A stretch of DNA of 35,310 nt from the IMG/VR virus record IMGVR_UViG_3300049215_000176, positions 1 to 35,310 of that record; one strand, written 5' to 3'. Under the pieces are notes generated by a model that saw nothing but the letters and a program-made list of their open reading frames with translations, had not been told where the DNA came from and ran no database searches. Position numbers and translations under genes: made by a program. This document shows positions 14,187 to 22,078 of the stretch, piece by piece (the first letter of the stretch is position 1; every line of letters begins with the position of its first letter). This stretch comes from a virus.

Positions 14187-14891
14187 TTAAGCGTTTGCAA
14201 GTTTCTTCATATCAGCCAATGCTTCCGGTCCTTTATCATAGAATCGGCAAGGATTAATATCATAGCCACTGGCAGCATAAATAAGTTGAGCAGCCAATGG
14301 TGTATTGTGGAATTTCTCTAGAGCGTATCCTGCTTCACCCGCCAAATGCACAACCCATCCGGCGCGGCAATGAGTGGTTTGGCAAGAATGCCAATTAGAC
14401 ATATCCAGAGCGTAATCTTTGGAAACGGCTTCATAAACAACTTTATGAATGTTTTCAATGACCGGAACTATGGGAGCGCCTTTATATGGAGTAGCATCCG
14501 GATCGGCTTTTAGATCTTTTTTGTTCCACAGGAAAGCGGTATGAAAGCAGTCCGAGCAGTCCGAGCAGCGCGAGCAGTCCGAGCAGCGCGAGCAGTCCGA
14601 GCAGCCCGAGCAGCGCGAGCAGCGCGAGCAGCGCGAGCAGCCCGAGCAGCCCGAGCAGCCCGAGCAGTCCGAGCAGCGCGAGCAGCGCGAGCAGCGCGAG
14701 CAGTCCGAGCAGTCCGAGCAGCGCGAGCAGTCCGAGCAGCGCGAGCAGTCCGAGCAGCCCGAGCAGCGCGAGCAGTTAATACAATTTTTGCAATTCTCCA
14801 AACTTTTCAAAGCTTCTTCTGCTCGTTCTTTTGTGACGAAATATTCGACACTACATTTATTTCCATTTTCATCTTCGATCCAAGTGGTCAT
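14187..14891 (-). CDS. Cys-Ser-X triplet repeat protein with C-terminal 'THCRAGW' domain, 234 aa
   Basis: Residues 1-40 are an acidic/helical N-terminus ending CKNCINC. Residues 41-115 are 25 triplets of Ser-X-Cys with X only Arg, Asp or Gly. Residues about 140-234 form a separate domain with DMSNWHSCQTTHCRAGWVVH and LAGEAGYALEKFH; this domain recurs in phage and prophage proteins of unknown function, often downstream of Cys-rich segments. With some 30 cysteines the repeat could bind metal or make a rigid rod. The start overlaps the Sak4 stop by ATGA. The repeat DNA is strikingly uniform and GC-rich, suggesting recent expansion. Function unknown. Confidence 0.75.
   Translation of the reverse strand: MTTWIEDENGNKCSVEYFVTKERAEEALKSLENCKNCINCSRCSGCSDCSRCSDCSRCSDCSDCSRCSRCSRCSDCSGCSGCSGCSRCSRCSRCSGCSDCSRCSDCSRCSDCSDCFHTAFLWNKKDLKADPDATPYKGAPIVPVIENIHKVVYEAVSKDYALDMSNWHSCQTTHCRAGWVVHLAGEAGYALEKFHNTPLAAQLIYAASGYDINPCRFYDKGPEALADMKKLANA
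14547..14771. repeat. Coding minisatellite, 25 perfect-length 9-bp units
   Basis: On the plus strand the units are GCAGTCCGA, GCAGCGCGA or GCAGCCCGA, 25 in a row without length change. They encode Cys-Ser-X on the minus strand; only the X codon varies (CGC, GAC, GGC). An eight-unit order, R-G-D-R-D-R-D-D, occurs at both ends, 17 units apart, showing a block duplication within the array. Confidence 0.95.
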
Positions 14892-15796
14892 TGTTTAGTT
14901 TCCTTTGTTTGTTCAGTAGTTAAATAAGTTTTGTTCACGTAGTCGATGATTTTTTGAAGTTTGTCTTGGTCCATTTCAGCAAAAGATTCACAGTTGGCTG
15001 CCTTATACCATTTTTCAATCTGGCCCTCAGGCAGCTTAATCCTTGACACCAAATCTTCGACTGTTTTTATTTGTTCGGCAGTCGCCAACATTACTTGCTT
15101 TACCTGCCCTTCCAAGATTTCTCGGCCATATCTTTCCGCGAAGGTATCGTAAGACCATTCAAAAATGTCAGCATCCTTGAATCCCTCAAGCCTGGATTTG
15201 GTAACACGGGCCTTGTGTTGTCCAGCCATCTTGAAAATGTTCAGGCACAGGTGCAGCTCATATTCCAGCTTGTCATAGGCATCGAATGTCACGCCAATAA
15301 CTCCGCGCTGTTTCTTTTCGTCAAGACCGTAAAGATCTTTTTCATGTGCAATCAGCACAACATTCATATCCATGCGCGTAAGCCATGAAATCAGGCGGCG
15401 CATATATGCAACGGCAGGTTTTTTAGATGCACCGTAAACATCTTTGTCGCCTAATCGTTCAGTTTCTTTTGCAATTTCCAGACCAAAAATCTTGCTGATG
15501 CTATCAATAACCAAGGTTTTATATTGATGCTTTTCAGTTGCCAGTGCTTCCATCTGCTCAAGAACAGTATCAAAGGACAAAGATCCTTGATCCTTGCCAA
15601 GATACGCCCCTCCTGACTTCTTGAGCTTTGCAATGTAATGGGCCATGTCCGCCCCCGATTCAGTGTCAATGAAGAATACTGACGGGAAATCCATGCTGAC
15701 CCAGGTTTTCCCAACCCCAGGCTTGCCGAAAATTAAAACTTTAGGCTTGGACGGTTCGGCTGCTTTCGGGTCAACCGCCTTTAGCTTGCTTGCCAT
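14888..15796 (-). CDS. Sak4-like RecA-fold ATPase (single-strand annealing / recombination), 302 aa
   Basis: Walker A is GKPGVGKT at 24-31 and Walker B TLVIDS at 94-99, with a RecA-like core (FFIDTESGAD at 41-50, MNVVLIAHEK near 170). This is the AAA_24/Sak4 group of small phage ATPases that promote strand annealing with an SSB partner, here encoded nearby at 13743. The C-terminal ~80 residues form a helical extension (AEQIKTVEDLVSRIKLPEGQ, then YKAANCESFAEMD), similar to tails seen in this family. AAAGGAG ribosome site before ATG 15796; the region upstream separates it from the divergent VRR-NUC gene. Confidence 0.85.
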   Translation of the reverse strand: MASKLKAVDPKAAEPSKPKVLIFGKPGVGKTWVSMDFPSVFFIDTESGADMAHYIAKLKKSGGAYLGKDQGSLSFDTVLEQMEALATEKHQYKTLVIDSISKIFGLEIAKETERLGDKDVYGASKKPAVAYMRRLISWLTRMDMNVVLIAHEKDLYGLDEKKQRGVIGVTFDAYDKLEYELHLCLNIFKMAGQHKARVTKSRLEGFKDADIFEWSYDTFAERYGREILEGQVKQVMLATAEQIKTVEDLVSRIKLPEGQIEKWYKAANCESFAEMDQDKLQKIIDYVNKTYLTTEQTKETKQ

Positions 15797-15871
15797 TGTG
15801 TAGCTCCTTTGTTAATATTTATGTGGTGTGAGAAAAAACTAGACTAAAACAAAACATGGATCAAGCATAAA

Positions 15872-16300
15872 ATGAAAAAAAATGATGAAACTTATCTACA
15901 TATCCACATTGTAAGTTTTCTGAGGAAATTACAGTTGGCGGGTATTGACTTTGTATTTTTTCATTGCCCTAACGGTGGTGGTAGAAGCAAATCAGAAGGC
16001 GCAATGCTGAAGATGATGGGTGTTTTGCCGGGGGTTCCGGACTTGTGTTTTTTGAGCGAAGAAGGAACATTTTTTGTTGAATTAAAAAAAATAGACGGCA
16101 AGCCATCTAAAGAACAAAAAAGATTTTTTGAGTGGACCAGGCGTTATAATGTAGAAACATATTTGGTTTGTCCTGAAGATGTAAGGACTGCAATATTGGT
16201 CATGGCAGATATTCTAGATATTAAGTTTCATGAAAAATATCACCACTTAATATCCCAAGTTTCATCTTCTTTTTTAGCAACGCTACCAGATCCTATATAG
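15872..16300 (+). CDS. VRR-NUC family nuclease, 142 aa, rightward inside leftward block
   Basis: Shows the compact PD-(D/E)xK pattern of VRR-NUC: HCPNGGGRSKSEGAMLKMMG (31-50), PGVPD with Asp57, FFVELKK with Glu70 and Lys72, then KPSKEQKRFFEW with Gln82. Free-standing VRR-NUC proteins are frequent in phages and likely act as structure-specific nucleases in replication or recombination. It is the only rightward gene between 9.8 and 20.2 kb. Its last 61 bases overlap, antisense, the end of the SF2 helicase gene, and its final ~20 residues may be an extension. Only a weak GGATCAAG ribosome site is visible. Confidence 0.88.
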   Translation: MKKNDETYLHIHIVSFLRKLQLAGIDFVFFHCPNGGGRSKSEGAMLKMMGVLPGVPDLCFLSEEGTFFVELKKIDGKPSKEQKRFFEWTRRYNVETYLVCPEDVRTAILVMADILDIKFHEKYHHLISQVSSSFLATLPDPI

Positions 16301-18003
16301 GTTAAGCTGGACACGTCGCCATGTTGTGGCTCTCGCAATACATCATGCCTGACAATCCTGTCAAACTTTCCTTCTTTGACAACAGATATAGTTTTAGGGA
16401 TAAGCAAATCATCACAAGCCAGATCATTGACTAAATCCTCAATGGTTTCCCAATTGTCAAGATTTGCGCCGTTCCTTTGTTTCCACCAGAATTCAGCTTT
16501 ATCTCTGGCTGCGCCTGAGTGCTGCAAACATATATATTCCTTGGTTGCTCTGCCATTTTCATGAAGATATTTCACCATTAAACAAGGTGTTTTTCCCTCT
16601 TTATTAACATTGTGCGCTGAATAGGTAACTCCCAAGACGTTTCTTTCATCAGGAATATTCGATATAATACCGCCATCATAAGATTCTGACAGGCCTACAG
16701 TCGTGTTTCTTGGAAATTCGCATCCACAATCTTTGCATTTACGTGCCGATAAATGATTTATTGTCGCGCATTCATCGCAAATTTTCATGGGCGGTGCGCC
16801 ATCACCAATCTTTTTAGATTTTTCTTTAGCCTTGATTTGGTCTAAAAATCCATGACGCTCAATATTCCTAGCAAAATCCAAAAACAGGCAATTCGGCTTT
16901 GCGCTGTCTGCAATTGATGCACGGCGTGCCTGTGCAGATTCCCCCCCAATCTTTCCAACTGTCCTTGTTCCTCGTCCGCCTATCTGCAATAAAAGCCCTG
17001 CAGACATTGTATGGCGTAACATACCAATCAGATCAATTTCAGGAATGTCAATGCCCGTTGTCCAAACACCATTGTTTGTAACAGCCCTTATTTTTCTGTC
17101 TGCAAATTGTGACTTTATTCTTTCGCGCTCTGACCGGGGGGTGTCGCCGACTACTGTTTCAGCAGCAATACCGCAGCGCCTTAGCTCATCACGAACTGCG
17201 AAGCTGTGCGCCACACCATTGCAAAAAATCAGCCATGTCCTGCGATCTTTTCCTTTTTCAATCATTTCCTGCACGGCTTGTGCGGTCAAGCGGTCAACGT
17301 TCGTGACAGTTTCTAACTGTTTCTGGTTAAACTCTCCCCCAGCTTTTCCTACGCCACTAATATCATAGATAGTTTTTGTGCCTTTGCTGACCAGGGGTGC
17401 TAAATAACCATCCTGGATTGCCAAACCTATGCCATAGTCAAAAATGATATCATCAAACAGCGCATCATCGCCATCCGTCAGGCTTCCCGTATCGGTCCTG
17501 AATGGCGTGGCCGAAAAGCCAACGATCCTTAGGCCAGGATTTTTTGCTTTCAGCTTTTCAATGAAAGTTTTCCACATGCTCTGATCTTTGCGGGATATAG
17601 ATTGGACTTCATCGACAATTAAAATGTTGGTAAACTCAGGCTCTGCGGAATATATAGACTGGATACCAGCAAAGACAAAATCTCCTGAAAGGTCTTTTTG
17701 TCCAAGCTCGGTGCTATAAAATGAAATGCTTAGCCCTGATTGCAGCTGCTGCAGCTTTTCAGCATTCTGGTTCAGTAATTCCGCAACATGCGTCCCTATG
17801 ATTATTCGAGCTGCAGGATTTGCCCTTTTTACGCGTTGGCAAAGCCTTCCTATGATGACGCTTTTTCCGGTGCCAGTCGCTGCGCATACAATAGGATTCT
17901 TTCCAGGATTTTCGCGCAGATATTTAATCGTAATATCAACAGCATTTTCCTGATAGGTGCGCGGAATAATCACATTTTGTGACACAAACAGATCTGCGGT
18001 CAT
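16240..18003 (-). CDS. SF2 DEAD/DEAH-box-type helicase with zinc-binding C-terminal part, 587 aa
   Basis: Start at ATG 18003 (ATGA overlap with the primase-helicase stop) is preferred to the 18024 start. Motifs: Q-like RTYQENAV (15-22), Walker A ATGTGKS (42-48), DEVQ (131-134), SATPFR (164-169), motif VI QIGGRGTR (340-347). A C-x2-C-x10-C-x2-C cluster (409-426, KICDECATIN...CKDCGC) probably binds zinc. This domain order is common in phage helicases related to restriction-enzyme and UvsW-like translocases that unwind or remodel recombination and replication intermediates. It works next to the primase-helicase gene; an antisense overlap with the VRR-NUC gene lies at its 3' end. Confidence 0.88.
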   Translation of the reverse strand: MTADLFVSQNVIIPRTYQENAVDITIKYLRENPGKNPIVCAATGTGKSVIIGRLCQRVKRANPAARIIIGTHVAELLNQNAEKLQQLQSGLSISFYSTELGQKDLSGDFVFAGIQSIYSAEPEFTNILIVDEVQSISRKDQSMWKTFIEKLKAKNPGLRIVGFSATPFRTDTGSLTDGDDALFDDIIFDYGIGLAIQDGYLAPLVSKGTKTIYDISGVGKAGGEFNQKQLETVTNVDRLTAQAVQEMIEKGKDRRTWLIFCNGVAHSFAVRDELRRCGIAAETVVGDTPRSERERIKSQFADRKIRAVTNNGVWTTGIDIPEIDLIGMLRHTMSAGLLLQIGGRGTRTVGKIGGESAQARRASIADSAKPNCLFLDFARNIERHGFLDQIKAKEKSKKIGDGAPPMKICDECATINHLSARKCKDCGCEFPRNTTVGLSESYDGGIISNIPDERNVLGVTYSAHNVNKEGKTPCLMVKYLHENGRATKEYICLQHSGAARDKAEFWWKQRNGANLDNWETIEDLVNDLACDDLLIPKTISVVKEGKFDRIVRHDVLREPQHGDVSSLTYIGSGSVAKKEDETWDIKW

Positions 18004-20177
18004 TGAGCGTCTTCCCTGCACCATAATCTCATACTTTTCTTATACTTCTGGTGCCAAACAACCCTGCTTTGGTAGTTATTCATTTTCAAGATAGTAGCTA
18101 CGCGCTTCATGGTTTTTTCGTTTTTTTCAGTTAGTCTTAGGTCCAGCTTCTCCATAACTTGATCAATTTTGAATTCATCCAGACCTATTTTGTCAATCGC
18201 AGACAAGACCATATCTTCCCAGGCATCGGAGGCCAGTCTTTTTTTACGCTCATAATCAGCCAGTAAGTTTTCTTCTGGTGTGGGGCCTATATAAATTCCA
18301 TCCTTATATAGCTGAACGGCCTCTGCCCACAATTGTCCTTTTATTTCATCTATTTTTTGTATGTCTATGATCTTGTCAATCGTCAGCGGCCAATATCTTC
18401 TATTGCCAGTTGGATCTTTCAGATAATATGAATTATTTGTAGTCGCCGCGAACACAAACTGTCTAGGAAACTTGCTGACCTCACGATTATAGGGCAATCT
18501 TACTTCGTCAATTTCCTGCGTCAGCCAATTTTTAACCGCATTATCGTCCTTGGCGCTGAAACCATCTAATTCTGCCAACTCAATAATTATATTGCCCTGC
18601 AGCTTTAAAATCGTGTCTTTATCTCCCAACGCTCCAATATTGACTGCATCGGTGTGGTAGCGCTCGCCATTGAAAGTTGCCAGACATTTCAATAGGGCTG
18701 ATTTATACAATCCTTGTTGCTGGCTTTCGAAAACCAACATGTGATCGAACTTGCAGCCAGGATTAAATATCCTCGTGACTGCTGCGCACATCCATTTTTT
18801 GAAGATAAATGATAAATATCTTTGATCTTCTTCTTTACATCCCAGATCTTCAATCAAAAATCTTTCTAAGCGTGGTGTCTTGTCCCACTTCAGCGTATTC
18901 AGATATTCCCGTGCGGAGTGAAATTTATTTTCATCGGCCACTACACCGATAGCTTTCGCGACTTTTTCAATGGTTGGTGTTAGTCCATAGGCTTCAAGAG
19001 TTGCCGCACATTGGGTTATATGGATGTCTGAAAGTGATCCGACTTTAAATTTTTCTTCTTCAGTCCATATCGGACACTGTTTTATCAGCACAGCTTGTTT
19101 GAATTCGTCAAAATAAAATGTATCTTTAAAGTCTTCATGATACATAAGGTGCAAAATTATGTTGGCCAGACTTGTTCCGACAATGCGCTCTTTGCTGTCC
19201 AGAATTAATTTGCTTGCCCAAGCAACGGGGACCAGATTTCCTTTATCTGACAGCGAATCAAGAACAGGATTCTGGTCCCCGCCCTCTTGCACACCAAAAG
19301 CCTTTTTTGTGGCTTCCGATGGAAGATCATTAAAGTCTGCGCCAATTATGGGGCAAATTATGCTAGTAGAATTTGTTACATTCTTTACAATTTTTGCCGC
19401 CGCCTTTTGGCCCGTCTGACTTTCATCATTGTCGGCTGCCACCACAATAGGGGCAAACTTATAAATTTTCCTTAAATTTTTAGCAACGGGCAGTAGATTC
19501 CCAGCATCCAGTGCCACCACTACACAATCTGTTCCGGTTGCCTCTTTAATGCTGCAACCAGTGGCCCAGCCTTCACATATTATAATATTTTTTGTTGGAT
19601 TTATTTGCCCAATTATTGCAAAACATCCATTTTTTTTGCCACCAAATGGGAATTTCTTTACCCCATCTTCTTCAATGGTTTGCCAGGATACTAAATCTAG
19701 TTCACCATCCTTTTGCAGCTCATAAACAGGTATCCATAGCAATCTTTGCCCATAGATGCCCGCTGAATGCAGCTGAATATGTTTGGCTTCATTATATAGG
19801 GTTCCGCCAGACTTCTTACACAGAGCCCATTTCTGCTTTGCCCTTTGAGCTATTTTTACATGACGTTCGGCAATCTGGCGATCTTGCTCCAGCTGCCTTT
19901 GCTTTATTATGGTCTTTATCGCGGCAAGATCAGCCCTGGTTATATTTTCTTCGTCTATAACACTATTAAACCGTGCTTCTATACCTGTTTTGAAATCCTT
20001 TGCATATCCATAAGCAAATTCTTTTTCAATCCTTAACCAGTAACTAATAGATCTCTTGCCACCGCGATCTGTTTCGCTGGCAATACGCCTGAACCTGTTT
20101 GTTGGAATTATGTTTATATCTTTGGGTATGATACCCGAATTCACAATAAACGTAATAAACTTGGATGTGAAATCCAT
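18000..20177 (-). CDS. Toprim / VapE-type primase-helicase, 725 aa
   Basis: I chose ATG 20177 because AGGGGAAAG precedes it; the frame extends to 20228. Residues about 184-290 have Toprim features: IIICEGWATG with Glu202 and VVAADNDES near 245-253. The C-terminal half is a virulence-associated E (SF3-like) helicase: QGLYKS (488-493) as modified Walker A, IIELAELDGF (531-540) as Walker B, FVFAATTNN sensor (574-582), and the family end motif GNRRYWP (591-597). Such proteins prime and unwind DNA for genomes that lack their own polymerase. It is the first gene of the leftward unit, beside the candidate origin. Confidence 0.88.
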   Translation of the reverse strand: MDFTSKFITFIVNSGIIPKDINIIPTNRFRRIASETDRGGKRSISYWLRIEKEFAYGYAKDFKTGIEARFNSVIDEENITRADLAAIKTIIKQRQLEQDRQIAERHVKIAQRAKQKWALCKKSGGTLYNEAKHIQLHSAGIYGQRLLWIPVYELQKDGELDLVSWQTIEEDGVKKFPFGGKKNGCFAIIGQINPTKNIIICEGWATGCSIKEATGTDCVVVALDAGNLLPVAKNLRKIYKFAPIVVAADNDESQTGQKAAAKIVKNVTNSTSIICPIIGADFNDLPSEATKKAFGVQEGGDQNPVLDSLSDKGNLVPVAWASKLILDSKERIVGTSLANIILHLMYHEDFKDTFYFDEFKQAVLIKQCPIWTEEEKFKVGSLSDIHITQCAATLEAYGLTPTIEKVAKAIGVVADENKFHSAREYLNTLKWDKTPRLERFLIEDLGCKEEDQRYLSFIFKKWMCAAVTRIFNPGCKFDHMLVFESQQQGLYKSALLKCLATFNGERYHTDAVNIGALGDKDTILKLQGNIIIELAELDGFSAKDDNAVKNWLTQEIDEVRLPYNREVSKFPRQFVFAATTNNSYYLKDPTGNRRYWPLTIDKIIDIQKIDEIKGQLWAEAVQLYKDGIYIGPTPEENLLADYERKKRLASDAWEDMVLSAIDKIGLDEFKIDQVMEKLDLRLTEKNEKTMKRVATILKMNNYQSRVVWHQKYKKSMRLWCREDAQ

Positions 20178-20211
20178 GTCTTTCCCCTGTTCTTTTTTCG
20201 CTGTTGAACAA

Positions 20212-20241
20212 AGGATAGATCGGGACAAAGCAGGATGTAAA
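20212..20241 (-). promoter_or_regulatory. Possible leftward promoter for the replication genes
   Basis: On the minus strand TTTACA (20241-20236) and TATCCT (20217-20212) with 18 bases between them; the spacing is acceptable but the -10 is weak. It would start transcription about 30 bases before ATG 20177. Confidence 0.3.
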
Positions 20242-20300
20242 GTCCCTGTGCTTGTAATATACTTTCTTTTTATTTTCTCTAATGTGGCATATATTCAATT

Positions 20301-20577
20301 CCTTACACGTGACGTGTAAGGCGTGTAATGAACTAAGTTTTTGATTTTGTTGAGACCTTACGCATTACACGTATATTACCTTTAAAAGAGATATAATAGA
20401 ATATTTATATATATATATATATATATATCTACCTATATATACGCATGTCTGTAAAAATGTTTTGGAGGATTTTTTGGTGTAAGGTGTAAGGAATTAACCT
20501 AAGCCATTGATCCTGTTTTTGTATTCGCCTTACACGTATCCTTACACGTATGTCGTTTTGGTGTAAGGCGTGTAAGG
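20301..20577. other. Iteron-rich control region, candidate replication origin
   Basis: The non-coding gap between 20178 and 20725 carries repeated TTACAC/GTGTAA elements on both strands. CCTTACACGT (20301-20310) and ACGTGTAAGG (20312-20321) form an inverted repeat around one G. ATTACACGT lies at 20364-20372; GTGTAAG-type repeats at about 20477-20491; CCTTACACGTAT occurs twice in tandem (20528-20539, 20540-20551); two GTGTAAGG copies follow (20561-20577). A TA tract lies among them. Iterons plus an AT-rich segment next to the primase-helicase gene are typical of an origin, or of operators controlling the divergent units. Confidence 0.65.
20406..20428. repeat. TA dinucleotide tract
   Basis: A 23-base run of alternating T and A inside the iteron region; such tracts melt easily and could be the unwinding element of an origin. 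A TATAAT hexamer (20392-20397) is just upstream without a good -35 box. Confidence 0.8.
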
Positions 20578-20667
20578 AATATTGTTCCTCCACAACAACT
20601 TAACAGGATAACAGGTTTTTTTAAGATGGCAAGGAACTGTTTTGTGGTGGGCATCTTTTATTCCTGC

Positions 20668-20695
20668 TTGCATCATTTAATTTTGTGTTTATAAT
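20668..20695 (+). promoter_or_regulatory. Rightward promoter for packaging and structural genes
   Basis: TTGCAT (20668-20673), a 16-base spacer and a consensus TATAAT (20690-20695). Transcription would begin near 20702, followed by a GGAGC ribosome site and ATG 20726. It is the best sigma-70-like promoter in the hub. Confidence 0.55.
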
Positions 20696-20725
20696 TAACC
20701 TATCTTTCATTTTATGGAGCAAAAA

Positions 20726-20881
20726 ATGGCTAAGAAATCTCATCCTGGCTTTAAGAAGGTTCAAAAAAAGATCGAGTCAGAAGGCTACAGCAAAAAATCC
20801 GCTGGAGCGATTTTGGCGAATGCCAGCAGGAAAGCTTCTCCTAAGGCTAAGAAGGCTAATCCGAAGCTTAAGAAAGTTTGA
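20726..20881 (+). CDS. Small basic conserved phage protein, 51 aa
   Basis: The product begins MAKKSHPGFKKVQKKIESEG and ends SPKAKKANPKLKKV. This short pattern, 'GFK.VQ..I...G.S...A.AILA...RKASP.AKK.NP.LKKV', is a recurrent tiny phage protein placed near terminase genes; its function is unknown, and its charge suggests DNA or RNA binding. A GGAGC site precedes ATG. First gene of the rightward unit. Confidence 0.75.
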   Translation: MAKKSHPGFKKVQKKIESEGYSKKSAGAILANASRKASPKAKKANPKLKKV

Positions 20882-20893
20882 GCGGACGCCTGA

Positions 20894-21193
20894 ATGGCAG
20901 CTCGTAAAAACAAATATTGTTCCAATGAAACCAGGGAAAAAATTCAAGGTTCCTTGCTTGTTAACAAATTGATGGCATTTGTTAATGGCGATATTAAATT
21001 GGAAAAATCACAAGTTACTGCCGCGCTTGGTCTTTTAAAGAAAGTTCTTCCTGATTTATCTTCTACACAAATGAGCGGCCCTGATGGCGGGCCTTTGGAA
21101 GTTTCTCAATCAATTAGTGTGCAAGACCAAGAGATCATTAATCGTCATTTTGAACGTTACATTGAATCTAAAACCAAAAAGGAGCCGAAATAA
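20894..21193 (+). CDS. Terminase small subunit-like protein, 99 aa
   Basis: The middle (KLEKSQVTAALGLLKKVLPD, then LSSTQMSGPDGGPLEVSQ) matches short phage small-terminase proteins that have a helical DNA-binding part followed by 'LLRKVLPDL.S.E..G..GGPL'. It would recognise phage DNA and bring it to the large subunit encoded at 22313. Its stop overlaps the next ATG as TAATG. It is short for a small terminase, and the C-terminal region (residues 75-99) is charged. Confidence 0.65.
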   Translation: MAARKNKYCSNETREKIQGSLLVNKLMAFVNGDIKLEKSQVTAALGLLKKVLPDLSSTQMSGPDGGPLEVSQSISVQDQEIINRHFERYIESKTKKEPK

Positions 21194-21438
21194 TGAAGCC
21201 TAGCGAACAACTGAAGGCATGGGCGGTTGACCGTGCGATTGAACTGCTGAAGATCTGGCCTGAAAAGGTTAAGCTTGAAATTGCTGAGAAAATGACCGTT
21301 GATCTGGCGGTAACGAGCATTGCGGATACGCTGGCTGGTTATTGCTATACGCAGGAAGCCGTGGAGGCTTTTGACAAAGAACATGCTGATTTGCAAAAGG
21401 CTAGCGCAGAAGATGAAGTTGCTGGAGCCGTGCAATGA
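21193..21438 (+). CDS. Helical hypothetical protein, 81 aa
   Basis: Begins MKPSEQLKAWAVDRAIELLK; entirely helical with an acidic C-terminus. Coupled to its neighbours by TAATG (start) and ATGA (stop). It lies between the small terminase and terL; a role in packaging is possible only by position. Not recognised. Confidence 0.6.
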   Translation: MKPSEQLKAWAVDRAIELLKIWPEKVKLEIAEKMTVDLAVTSIADTLAGYCYTQEAVEAFDKEHADLQKASAEDEVAGAVQ

Positions 21439-21875
21439 GTGATGCAGAGCCGGTAAAAGCCAAGCGAAAGTATACTCGTAAAGTGGCTGAAAAGCTTAAC
21501 ATCAAGCACACTGATAACGCTTCTGATGAAAACCTTGCTCATCAGATTGCGCAGCAACCGAAGTCCTTGATTGCCAAGGCTGTCAATGAAGCAGCGGCAG
21601 AGCTTAAGCATGTGGCTGAGGTTCCGAAGGCTGCAGTGTATGAGAATACGCCTGAGCAAGTGATGGAAACTATTAAGGCAATCGCTGCAAAGGATGAGTT
21701 CAAGGTAAACTTCCCCGGCGATGGCACTTGGCATTTTGCTTATAAAGGTGCCGAAGAATGCGGCAATCTTTCCATTCCGCTGCGCGTTATCAAGATGAAG
21801 GCGGAGAACGTGGCCAAGGGTGCGCGTAAGATCAAAGGATTTCGAGACGAATCCGGATTTTGCATGTGGGGCTGA
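21435..21875 (+). CDS. Hypothetical protein, 146 aa
   Basis: Basic Lys/Arg-rich N-terminus (PVKAKRKYTRKVAEKLNI), a helical middle and a C-terminal segment with beta character (FKVNFPGDGTWHFAYKGAEE, then SIPLRVIKMKAENVAKGARK). A similar ending is seen in the 124-aa protein at 21942 (LHLSFDHERWYMKFGKK, then VRMPLRTVLSCANAV), which suggests the two share a small domain. ATGA overlap with the preceding gene. Function unknown. Confidence 0.6.
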   Translation: MSDAEPVKAKRKYTRKVAEKLNIKHTDNASDENLAHQIAQQPKSLIAKAVNEAAAELKHVAEVPKAAVYENTPEQVMETIKAIAAKDEFKVNFPGDGTWHFAYKGAEECGNLSIPLRVIKMKAENVAKGARKIKGFRDESGFCMWG

Positions 21876-22078
21876 TGTCTAACATAATCTGGCTTGGACA
21901 ATCAGCATTTTATATTTTTGATGGCAAAGAGGTAAAAGAGCTTGAGTTCTCTCCGCGAGAAATCGCTTCATCAATTGCGAGGAATAGCTCAGTCCTATGG
22001 GATCGGAGACATCTTCTCAAAGGATGCCAAGCAACTTGCACAAGCAATAGAGTTTCATCAACAAGAATTGATCCCTGA
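21875..22078 (+). CDS. Possible overlapping small gene, 67 aa
   Basis: Its ATG overlaps the previous stop as TGATG (21873-21877). The first ~40 residues (MSNIIWLGQSAFYIFDGKEV and on) look protein-like, but from 21942 the same bases also encode, in another frame, the 124-aa protein. The second part is less natural (RRHLLKGCQATCTSNRVSST). It may be a genuine overlapping gene or chance. Confidence 0.35.
   Translation: MSNIIWLGQSAFYIFDGKEVKELEFSPREIASSIARNSSVLWDRRHLLKGCQATCTSNRVSSTRIDP

Noticed and set aside
14541-14927. Plus-strand open frame encoding Arg-Ala-Val repeats
   Set aside because: It is the complement of the Cys-Ser-X minisatellite and continues into unrelated sequence; a repeat without stops is open on several frames.
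20392-20397. TATAAT in the iteron region as a rightward promoter
   Set aside because: No acceptable -35 box at 15-19 bases; the TTGCAT-16-TATAAT pair at 20668-20695 is better.
20685-20972. Plus-strand 95-codon frame at the start of the rightward unit
   Set aside because: Shadow of the 51-aa basic protein and the small terminase in another frame; very Arg/Leu-rich, no ribosome site.
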